Both the position numbers and the translations under genes were made by a program. Below the pieces are notes generated by a model. That model was given only the letters and a program-made list of their open reading frames with translations. It was not told the origin of the DNA and ran no database searches. 42,423 nt of DNA from JAFDZV01 sp966128725 (lineage in GTDB: Bacteria; Bacteroidota; Ignavibacteria; OLB7), in contig CBHYLN010000030.1 in NCBI GenBank assembly GCA_966128725.1, positions 1-42,423 on the forward strand, given 5' to 3'. Every line of letters begins with the position of its first letter. The stretch's first letter is position 1. Positions 14,165-21,439 of the stretch are shown in pieces.

Positions 14165-16246
14165 ATGCCGCATTCGACTGACAAATCATACGGCAGGTCT
14201 GTGCTATTGCGCGGGCCTGCCGATGCATTTATCCGTGTGGTGATACATCCAATTCCCCTGCGCCGCCGGGCGCGCCTTCCACGCAGGCAATGCTGCAAAT
14301 CCACGGTGCGGCCGCGGCCGATCATCGGCTGGCTGTGTTGCGCTGTGTTGGGCATGGTTGTGTTTGTTGGTCTTTCGCAACGTGGTGGGGCACAGGACGC
14401 GGTCACGTTGGGCACGTACCTTGGCTATGAATTCGGTGTGCCGTTGGCGGCGGCTCGCCTGCCGGGCGTGGTGAACAGATATGGTGTTCCGGGGTTTGGC
14501 AGCTCGTACAACCACAGCGGTTCGCTTGGGCTGGTGCTCACGGCGCCAAAGCTGTTCGGCCCTGTGCTTTCGCCATCCGTGCGATTGAACGTTGCATTCT
14601 CGGCCGGCCGTTTCGTTTCCGATCCCTTCGTCTCCGATTCCCTTGCCGACAGTGTTCTCCGCCTTGCATCACGCCAATTCGAGCTATTCCAGACACTCAG
14701 CACCGTTGGCGTGGATATCCCGGTGCAATGGAGCATTTCCGATCGATGGTGGGCCGGGTTCGGCCTGTGGGGGAGCTACCGTCTTACCTCGGGCTTCATC
14801 CTTACCGAAAGCATAGTCTCCCCCGATTCCGTTGTGTATGCGTCGGGCAGCAGGCAGCGTACAACCGAGGCCGGCGAAACCCTTGGCGCTGCGTCGGTGC
14901 GTGGTGGGGCGCTGGCCTCGATAGGTCTGGAGTTGCCAATAGGGTCGCGCCTGTATCTGCAACCCGATCTCCACATTCGTCTGGATGCCGCGTCGGTTGG
15001 TGATCTGGGCATTCGTGCCGCCAGCGTTGGGCTGGGGCTTTCCGTGCGGTTCGATCCGCCCGACCGGCAGAACGATTCGCAACCAGATCGGCCGCCTGTT
15101 CTTCCGCAACCCCCTGTGCCCCGGCTGGCCGTGTCGGTTTCCATGCAGGCCGATGCAGGTTCGAGCTCCGATACCGCCGTGCTGACAACCGAGCGCACGC
15201 ATTATCGCACGGTGATGCCGATGCATCCGGTTGTGTATTTCGATTCGGCCGGCACCTCGATCCCAGCCCGATACCATCTGCTCACGCCTACCGATGCCGC
15301 GGGATTCAACGCGGCCCAGCTTGCACGCCGCACACCGGATGAGCTGTACTATGATGTTCTGAACATCGTGGCCCTGCGTATGCGAGCCGACACCACAGCC
15401 CTGCTGGAGTTGGTTGGCAGCCGGGGACCCGATGACCGGGCGGATCGTTCGCGCGAGCGTGTTGCCGCCGTGCGTGCGTACCTGACCGATGTATGGCGCA
15501 TAGCGCCGGGCCGTGTTGTCGTGGGGCCATCAGCGGTATTGCCGGCCGATAACGGTGCCGAACGTTCGGTTCGGATGCGCTCAAGCTCGGCGTCGATCGG
15601 CGCGCCGATTACGTCGGAGTGGATCGTTCAGCGCTGGACGGCGCCGCGTATTGCGTTGAAGCATGGCATCGAAGCCGAAGCCGGGGTTCGTTCCCGCGTG
15701 CTTGTGGTACGCCAGGGAGCACGCATCATTGCCCGCAACACCGATGCCGATGGCGCTCTGCCGGATGTTGTTGAGGGGGCCTTCACGCTTGCGGATCGAA
15801 CGGCCGACCCCGCGCCGCTTATTGCCGAACTCACGGTTGAGGATGGCGCCGGCGGCCTGCGAATCGCCCGCGATACGCTCCCGTTTGTACGCGCGATCTC
15901 CGGGCAATCGTCGCGGCCACAGCGTGAGCACCTCCTGTACCAGTTGCTCGGTTCCGATGCGGATATCCTCCCGATGATCAACGATGCCTCGGCATCGATG
16001 AATCGCGGGGCAAGGGTTGTGCTGGAAGCATTGCAGGACGACGGGGCCGTTGCTCGAATTGCCGCGCGGGTGTTGGCTGCGGATCCGGTGCAATCCGGGC
16101 ATCTGACGTCATTCGAGATCAAGGGTGCCGCTCCGGTTGTAGCCGATGCCCGTAACATGTCGGTGCCGGAAATGCGATGGTTGCGTGGTGGTGCGACCCT
16201 TATGATCGATCAGTCGGCCGATAGTCTGCATGCCAGCGATCGTTAA
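14165..16246 (+). CDS. Outer-membrane barrel / OmpA-like protein 1
   Basis: Up to 693 residues from the ATG at 14165. The exported signal seems to begin later (I-I-G-W-L-C-C-A-V-L-G-M-V-V-F-V-G-L, cleavage near R-G-G-A-Q-D), so a downstream start such as the GTG at 14306 is possible. About 80-300 of the mature region shows alternating strands and G-V-P-L, G-F-G-S-S-Y motifs of an outer-membrane barrel. A Pro-rich linker follows, then an OmpA-like segment (about 350-460) with V-Y-F-D-S-A-G-T-S-I-P-A-R-Y and an R-x-x-A-V-R-A-Y-L block. The last 230 residues keep the pattern of the family's second half but lack a clear peptidoglycan-binding N-x2-L-S-x2-R-A core. It is paralogous to the protein at 19413-21377. 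Confidence 0.75.
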   Translation: MPHSTDKSYGRSVLLRGPADAFIRVVIHPIPLRRRARLPRRQCCKSTVRPRPIIGWLCCAVLGMVVFVGLSQRGGAQDAVTLGTYLGYEFGVPLAAARLPGVVNRYGVPGFGSSYNHSGSLGLVLTAPKLFGPVLSPSVRLNVAFSAGRFVSDPFVSDSLADSVLRLASRQFELFQTLSTVGVDIPVQWSISDRWWAGFGLWGSYRLTSGFILTESIVSPDSVVYASGSRQRTTEAGETLGAASVRGGALASIGLELPIGSRLYLQPDLHIRLDAASVGDLGIRAASVGLGLSVRFDPPDRQNDSQPDRPPVLPQPPVPRLAVSVSMQADAGSSSDTAVLTTERTHYRTVMPMHPVVYFDSAGTSIPARYHLLTPTDAAGFNAAQLARRTPDELYYDVLNIVALRMRADTTALLELVGSRGPDDRADRSRERVAAVRAYLTDVWRIAPGRVVVGPSAVLPADNGAERSVRMRSSSASIGAPITSEWIVQRWTAPRIALKHGIEAEAGVRSRVLVVRQGARIIARNTDADGALPDVVEGAFTLADRTADPAPLIAELTVEDGAGGLRIARDTLPFVRAISGQSSRPQREHLLYQLLGSDADILPMINDASASMNRGARVVLEALQDDGAVARIAARVLAADPVQSGHLTSFEIKGAAPVVADARNMSVPEMRWLRGGATLMIDQSADSLHASDR

Positions 16247-16448
16247 GCGCTTCGGTATCTGCGCGCGTATGGTGGCGGCATCGTCGTGCTCCGGCTGCTC
16301 CGCTGGAGCATCCACGGCGGCCATTGCATGGATCGGCTCCGCCGCTACCACATCGGTGGCCTCGCGTTCGCGGGCACATGGCGATGCGTTTGATGTGATC
16401 TGCCGGGGTTGTGGCGAATGCTGACGTTGGGCAGGTGTGGAATGCGAA

Positions 16449-16477
16449 GCGGCTGCCACCGGATTGGGGACAGCCGC
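16449..16477. terminator. Bidirectional stem-loop between convergent genes
   Basis: GCGGCTG (16449-16455) pairs with CAGCCGC (16471-16477). The plus side continues CTTGCTATT, the minus side continues TTCGCATT. It separates the barrel gene from the second anti-sigma gene. The 200 bp before it (16247-16448) hold no supported gene; short ORFs on both strands there have low-complexity translations. Confidence 0.55.
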
Positions 16478-16510
16478 CTTGCTATTACGCGCGGAGAGCT
16501 TGAATGCGCG

Positions 16511-17269
16511 TTACTTTGCCTGATTGAATACTGGCAGGCGCTGGTGTAGCGTGCCGCTGGCCTGGTTGTTACGGCGATCGGGCTGCGCGGTGCGCGGTGC
16601 CGCGGCGCGTTGACGAGCCGTGCCGGCGCCATTGGGCCGGGCGGCCATGTTGGTAACACCACTGCGTTGGCGCTCGCGGCGCGAGCTTTCGGCCGATCGT
16701 TCGGTGGCGGCTGGCTGTTCGGTGGCCCGGGCCCCGGCCGATTGTTCCCGCGTTTCAGTGGCGGGCTGCGTTGCGATCGGTTGCGGGCTGGGCGGCACCA
16801 CGGCGGCCGGCGGCAACTGTGCGGGTGCCGAGGCTGCTGGAACGGCAACTGGCCGTGGCGACTCATTGGGTGCAAGTTTCGGGATCACGAAGATCGCGGC
16901 GACAACAACGGCCACACACCCGCCAAGCCACGGAAGGAACGATCCAAAACCCGAGGCCGAGCTGCTCGCCGAGCCGATTGGATTTGGACCGGGCGTGGCG
17001 TTTGTCGGGGTGTTGCTTGGGCCGCCACTGCCGGGCTGTGCGAACTCGGTCGAAACCGTGGCAAGCATGGCCATGAAACGATCGCGCGAGGCAGCCTGGC
17101 CGCTACCGGCCGACCGTTGATCGTTGCGGACCGCCGATCGGATAAGATTCTCGGCTTCAACTGATGTGCGAAGCGAGGCATCCGATTGCATCATTTGCGC
17201 AAATTCTGCCCGCTCGTGCGGGGCCATCGTACCTTCTAGGTACCGTTCAATCATCGAGTCGCGGTCCAT
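16511..17269 (-). CDS. Membrane anti-sigma factor-like protein (pair 2)
   Basis: A 252-residue protein translationally coupled to its sigma factor by TAATG (17267-17271). The N-terminus, M-I-E-R-Y-L-E-G-T-M-A-P-H-E-R-A-E-F, is the helical anti-sigma segment also seen in the gene at 8591-9331; no zinc-binding Cys/His motif is present. A low-complexity Gly/Ser/Pro stretch leads to one TM helix (about 111-130: W-L-G-G-C-V-A-V-V-V-A-A-I-F-V). The periplasmic tail (about 120 residues) is rich in Pro, Ala, Arg and Gln and probably disordered. It should sequester the sigma factor encoded upstream. The signal and the release protease are not visible here. Confidence 0.75.
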   Translation of the reverse strand: MDRDSMIERYLEGTMAPHERAEFAQMMQSDASLRTSVEAENLIRSAVRNDQRSAGSGQAASRDRFMAMLATVSTEFAQPGSGGPSNTPTNATPGPNPIGSASSSASGFGSFLPWLGGCVAVVVAAIFVIPKLAPNESPRPVAVPAASAPAQLPPAAVVPPSPQPIATQPATETREQSAGARATEQPAATERSAESSRRERQRSGVTNMAARPNGAGTARQRAAAPRTAQPDRRNNQASGTLHQRLPVFNQAK

Positions 17270-17940
17270 TATCGGCTCTCCTGGCCATCGGTGTTGTCGT
17301 ATCGTGACAGTACAAGGCTTGGGTCATCTCCCTGCTGCTCGATCAGCTCGATTACCCGTTCGCGAAGCTGTTGGCGGGCTCGGGATGCGCGTTTGCGGAT
17401 TGCGTCGGGCGTTTTCCCAAGCAACGTTGCGATCTCATCCAGCCGATAGCCGCAGTAGTGGTTCAACACCATTACTTCGCGATAGTCGTGCGGCAGCTCA
17501 TCCAATGCTCGAATCGCCAGCTCCTCCAGCTCCGACATCTCGCGCTGAACAACCGAAGGGTGCGCCCCCTCGTGCAAATCCTCCAACGGCGATGTCCGGC
17601 GGCGAGCTTTCAGCTGATTCAGGCACAGATTACGGGCAATCCGTATAAAGAAGCCGGTTGGATTCAGCACATGTTGTGGTCGAGCGCGAAGGCGCGCAAC
17701 GCGCTCCCACAATTCCTGTGTAAGATCCTCGGCCTGTTGTTGGCTTCCCAGCAGTTTCAGGCAATACAGGTACAGGCGATGATTATGCCGATCGTACAGC
17801 GTAACCAACGCATCGGTATCACCGTCGAAGAGATACTGATCAAGCAAACGTGCGTCGTCGTTTTCGGAACGAACCGAACCGACGGCCGCGCGGTGCTCCG
17901 ATTCCATCGGAGAAGAAAGTGCCAACACGAATTGACTCAT
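17269..17940 (-). CDS. ECF RNA polymerase sigma factor (pair 2)
   Basis: A 223-residue ECF sigma factor from the ATG at 17940, which follows GGGAG at 9-nt spacing; the frame extends to a TTG at 17979 that is less likely. Region 2 shows L-F-D-G-D-T-D-A-L-V-T-L-Y, Y-L-Y-C-L-K-L-L-G-S-Q-Q-Q-A-E-D-L-T-Q-E and R-N-L-C-L-N-Q-L-K-A-R. Region 4 has L-P-H-D-Y-R-E-V-M-V-L, Y-R-L-D-E-I-A-T-L-L-G-K-T-P-D-A-I and R-A-S-R-A-R-Q-Q-L-R-E. It is clearly paralogous to the factor at 9331-10020, sharing the L-G-x-Q-Q-Q-A-E-D block and the G-K-T-P-D-A-I helix. It is divergent from the PD40 lipoprotein gene, with about 330 bp between the starts. Confidence 0.92.
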   Translation of the reverse strand: MSQFVLALSSPMESEHRAAVGSVRSENDDARLLDQYLFDGDTDALVTLYDRHNHRLYLYCLKLLGSQQQAEDLTQELWERVARLRARPQHVLNPTGFFIRIARNLCLNQLKARRRTSPLEDLHEGAHPSVVQREMSELEELAIRALDELPHDYREVMVLNHYCGYRLDEIATLLGKTPDAIRKRASRARQQLRERVIELIEQQGDDPSLVLSRYDNTDGQESR

Positions 17941-18273
17941 TGATCGAAACTCCCGGAAGCTACTTAGGGGATACGACAATTACCAGGATTGAAACGTGAC
18001 ACACGGCCCGTTGCCGTGCTATTATGATTGCGGGCTGATGCCGTGTTGCCGTCTGCGTGCAACCATCCGTGGCTCCGGCAACAGGTTGGGTGTTGACTCC
18101 TGTCCCGGCCTAACGTTGCATCAGTATCGCGGGACGTCTTAAACCCTTTGCTGGCAAGCGCCTCATCTTCCCGGGTCGATTGGCCAAAACGGGATGTATC
18201 CTCCCATACAGTACTGCGCCGTTGTTATGGGTTTCCCGTATTCTTGTACGATCGTTCATGTTCCAACCCCGTC

Positions 18274-19410
18274 ATGTCACGTTTCATAGCCCCCGTCCAT
18301 ATCGCTGTGTTGGCCATTGCCGCCGTGTTCGGCTGCGGCTGTGCCGATTCGGTGACCCCGATTGACCAGCCGACCGACTGGGCGAATCGCGGGAGCGTGC
18401 TGTATACGCGTGGGCTGAGCCTGCTCGATACGGGGCGTATCCATATGGTGGATCTCGATGGGACGAACGATCACCCCATCGTGCCTGGGGCGATTCCCTG
18501 CGCGCCGGTGAACGACCGCGTGGTTATTGTGGCCAACACCACGTTTCTGCAATGGTCGTTGTCGATCGCCAGGCTGGACGATCCTTCCACGCCCACACTC
18601 CTTGCCTTCGGTACCGGCGACCAGATCTCGGCCGCTTCCTTCTCGCCTGATGGCTCGCGTATCGCGTACGTCCTCAGCCCGTTCCGTGCCGGTGGCTCCG
18701 ATAGCTCGCGCCTGTGCATCATCAATGCCGACGGTACCGGCAAAACCGTGATCGCGCGTGATGTGCTGAATTCCGCCGTTCCAGTGTTCTCGCCCAACGG
18801 CGACCGCCTGGCGTATTACGCTGGGCATGGTGGCGACTCGATTGCCATTACGGACCTGACGTCCGGTGCCAGCACCGTTGTTGCCCGGAACGCACGACCG
18901 TGGTCCATCGAAAGCCTGGATTGGTCGCCCGATGGCGAGTGGCTGGTGTATGTGGGCGCCAATCCCTCCGGTCGTGCATTATATGTGGTGGATACTGCCG
19001 GCACGTTGGCGGTGAACATTACGCCGCCGGGCGCGGTGGAGAATCGTTGGCCCGTGTGGTCGCCTGATGGCTCGATGCTCGCCTTTGTACGCGATGGCGA
19101 TCTGTACGTCATGCATCCGGATGGCTCCGGCCTGCGGCGCCTTACCAATGGCTCGGCATCACAGTTCGGCATAGTGATGTATCCGACGTGGTCGCCCGAC
19201 TGCGCGATGGTGCTTTTTACGTGTGTGGCCGCCAACCCGGCGCAGGGTCTGCTGCAGGTGGCCGACCTGGCGACCGGCAGGATTAATGCGCTTACCACCT
19301 CGGCCGCGCGTGGATTCTGGTATCGGTGCGTGTCGCGGCCACTTATGGCGCGTACGGTTCCATCAACGGGACTGCCGCAACCAACCCAAACAGTCACCGA
19401 GCGGAGATAG
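18274..19410 (+). CDS. PD40 beta-propeller lipoprotein
   Basis: A 378-residue lipoprotein when started at the ATG at 18274, which begins the signal peptide M-S-R-F-I-A-P-V-H-I-A-V-L-A-I-A with lipobox V-F-G-C-G-C; the frame is open upstream to 18148. The mature part is a TolB-like propeller with at least five PD40 blades: F-S-P-D-G-S-R-I-A-Y, F-S-P-N-G-D-R-L-A-Y, W-S-P-D-G-E-W-L-V-Y, W-S-P-D-G-S-M-L-A-F and a diverged W-S-P-D-C-A. The barrel/OmpA-like gene starts 2 bp after the stop, with its Shine-Dalgarno overlapping the end of this gene, so the two are coupled. The pairing recalls TolB/Pal and the PD40-OmpA protein PorE of T9SS. It may be an envelope scaffold, but no partner is proven. Confidence 0.82.
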   Translation: MSRFIAPVHIAVLAIAAVFGCGCADSVTPIDQPTDWANRGSVLYTRGLSLLDTGRIHMVDLDGTNDHPIVPGAIPCAPVNDRVVIVANTTFLQWSLSIARLDDPSTPTLLAFGTGDQISAASFSPDGSRIAYVLSPFRAGGSDSSRLCIINADGTGKTVIARDVLNSAVPVFSPNGDRLAYYAGHGGDSIAITDLTSGASTVVARNARPWSIESLDWSPDGEWLVYVGANPSGRALYVVDTAGTLAVNITPPGAVENRWPVWSPDGSMLAFVRDGDLYVMHPDGSGLRRLTNGSASQFGIVMYPTWSPDCAMVLFTCVAANPAQGLLQVADLATGRINALTTSAARGFWYRCVSRPLMARTVPSTGLPQPTQTVTERR

Positions 19411-19412
19411 GC

Positions 19413-21377
19413 GTGGCCCCGAGGGTGTTATCACGAAACGTGGTGTTGGTTCTGCCGCTTGTCCTGCTGGCGCTGTGGGCGTCGCCGCTGGCGCACGCGC
19501 AGAACGGCGTGTTGCTGGGTCCGGTTGTCACCTACCGTTTTGGTGTGCCGTTGGAGCTGGTGCGCGACAGCGGCCGTGTGAACGGATTGCCCGCTCGTGG
19601 TATCGGGACATCGTACGCGAATACGATCGCCGCCGGGCTGGACGCGATCCTGCGCCCGTGGGATTTGCGTGGGCCTGCCATCGGGTTGCGCCTCGAAGGC
19701 GATTTCACGCGCGGGTTGTTCTACTCGGCCACACAGACCGGCGACCGCGTATTCGATCCGCTTACACAGACCATTGTGCCATCCACATCGCGCACCACCA
19801 TCACCGTGTTCGGTTGGCGCCTTGGCGCCGACGCCCGGGCCGCGTTCGGGCTGGCCAACGATGTGTTCGGCGGCCGTTTGGAAGGCGAGATCGGGTTATG
19901 GGGTTCCGGAAGGCTGGGCGTGGAATTACAGGCCCGGCGTGCGTTTCTTGGCCCTGTTCCGCTTGGCGCGGCGATTCAGGATTCCGCAATACAGGTGCCG
20001 GTGGCGCCCGGCAACCCGATACGATACGGTGTTGGCGCCGGTGCGGCCTGGACATTGAACATCGCCCGCGAGATGCAACTCCGGGCACAGGTTGGCGCAC
20101 GCCTGGATCTTCCGGCGCTTGTTGATGCCGGCCTTGGCATCCGTGCGTTGCAGGCGCAGGGCGGGCTGGCAGTGCTGTTCGATCTTGCGCCGGGGCCTAT
20201 GCCGCTGGATTCGGCGCCCGGCACGATCACCCCGCCGCTTGCCCGCGATACATCGCCGCCCGTGCGGACCGATACGTCACGCACCGCACGGGATACCGCC
20301 GCGCGCCCGACCACGCTTTCGGCATCGATAGATCTGTACGCGCTGGATGATGCCGGCGCCCCGATACAGAGCGCGACCGTGCGCGACGAGATCGTGCAGT
20401 GTTCGTGGTGGATGCCCATGCCCGTTGCCCTGTATTTCGATTCCGGGCAGGCGACCATTCCGGCGCGTTACGCGCGCAGTACCCCGGAACAGGCCGCGCG
20501 GTTCTCGCCCAACGAGCTGGTCCGGCGCTCGCCCGGCGACATCCACAGGCATATGCTGGATCTGGTGGGTTACCGTCTGCGGGGTCGTGATGGTGTGCGC
20601 CTGCAATTGCGTGCGGCCGGGGCCGATGCGCTTGGTCGCGCGCGCGCCGAGGCCGTGCGCCAATATCTGGGCGACGTCTGGGGTGTGGACTCATCGCGCA
20701 TCGAGATCTCGGCCGCTCAGGCCGGCATCCCGCCGGACGAGCTGCGCGTTACGCTGGTTGGCCCAGCATCGGCGCCGTTGGTTATCGAGTGGCACGAGCG
20801 GGCATATCGCCTGCCGTTGCTCGATGTGCGCCCGGAAATCACCGCCAGCGCCGGCGTTCGCCGTTGGGCGGTGACCGTGCGGCAGGAGGACCAGGTGATC
20901 ACGTCCTACTCCAGCTCCGCGATGGAGGCCACCGCAGTGGTATCGCTCCGCGTGCCCGACAACATCAACGGCGGCCCGCTGCCGCCGCTGATCGCGGAGT
21001 TCGTGGTGGATGATTCCACAGGGGCCACATTCACCGCGCGCGACACCCTGCCGCTGAGCCTTGTGTTGTTTCCGGCATCCGATCGTCGCAGTGTAAGCCG
21101 TGAACGCCTGGAGTACCTGTTCACCGGCTCGGGGCGCGAGGCAACCGTGCGCGCCATTGCCTCGGCCGTGCGTGCGGGCGATCAGCTTTCGGTGGCCGGG
21201 CCGGGCGCTCCCGAGGCGGCCGCCTCGCTGGATGGGCTTCGCGCCAAACGCTCTCTCGTGGTCCGGATCGTCCGCGATCATGCGCTGTCCGCATTGGCCG
21301 GCGGCATCCATCCGGAGGATACCCTGTATGCCTCCGCGGCGATTATCACTCTCGAGCGGTCGGTGCCGGGGCGTTGA
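19413..21377 (+). CDS. Outer-membrane barrel / OmpA-like protein 2
   Basis: A 654-residue protein from a GTG at 19413 with GGAG at 6-nt spacing. The signal peptide is R-N-V-V-L-V-L-P-L-V-L-L-A-L-W with cleavage at A-H-A-Q. About 30-260 is a predicted barrel (G-P-V-V-T-Y-R-F-G-V-P-L matches G-T-Y-L-G-Y-E-F-G-V-P-L in paralogue 1). A Thr/Pro/Asp linker follows, then the OmpA-like segment (about 335-440) with L-Y-F-D-S-G-Q-A-T-I-P-A-R-Y and R-A-E-A-V-R-Q-Y-L-G-D-V-W. The C-terminal 200 residues contain L-P-P-L-I-A-E-F-V-V-D-D and R-E-R-L-E-Y-L-F, the family's second half in diverged form. It is coupled to the PD40 lipoprotein gene and is the last gene before dnaX. Confidence 0.8.
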   Translation: MAPRVLSRNVVLVLPLVLLALWASPLAHAQNGVLLGPVVTYRFGVPLELVRDSGRVNGLPARGIGTSYANTIAAGLDAILRPWDLRGPAIGLRLEGDFTRGLFYSATQTGDRVFDPLTQTIVPSTSRTTITVFGWRLGADARAAFGLANDVFGGRLEGEIGLWGSGRLGVELQARRAFLGPVPLGAAIQDSAIQVPVAPGNPIRYGVGAGAAWTLNIAREMQLRAQVGARLDLPALVDAGLGIRALQAQGGLAVLFDLAPGPMPLDSAPGTITPPLARDTSPPVRTDTSRTARDTAARPTTLSASIDLYALDDAGAPIQSATVRDEIVQCSWWMPMPVALYFDSGQATIPARYARSTPEQAARFSPNELVRRSPGDIHRHMLDLVGYRLRGRDGVRLQLRAAGADALGRARAEAVRQYLGDVWGVDSSRIEISAAQAGIPPDELRVTLVGPASAPLVIEWHERAYRLPLLDVRPEITASAGVRRWAVTVRQEDQVITSYSSSAMEATAVVSLRVPDNINGGPLPPLIAEFVVDDSTGATFTARDTLPLSLVLFPASDRRSVSRERLEYLFTGSGREATVRAIASAVRAGDQLSVAGPGAPEAAASLDGLRAKRSLVVRIVRDHALSALAGGIHPEDTLYASAAIITLERSVPGR

Positions 21378-21439
21378 TTGCCCTCGACGTTGCCCCCTGA
21401 TTGCCATCTTCGTAAGTTCTTCCCGATCTCGATGAACGA

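Noticed and set aside
16230..16424. 64-codon plus-strand ORF after the first barrel gene
   Set aside because: It overlaps the end of the barrel gene, lacks a ribosome site and has a Ser/Ala/Cys low-complexity product. A minus-strand ORF over the same stretch (16109-16459) is equally unconvincing.
18222..18246. Bacteroidota-type promoter (TTG ... TAnnTTTG) before the PD40 gene
   Set aside because: TATTCTTG at 18239 is near the consensus but the spacing to the TTG at 18222 is too short, so it is not listed.
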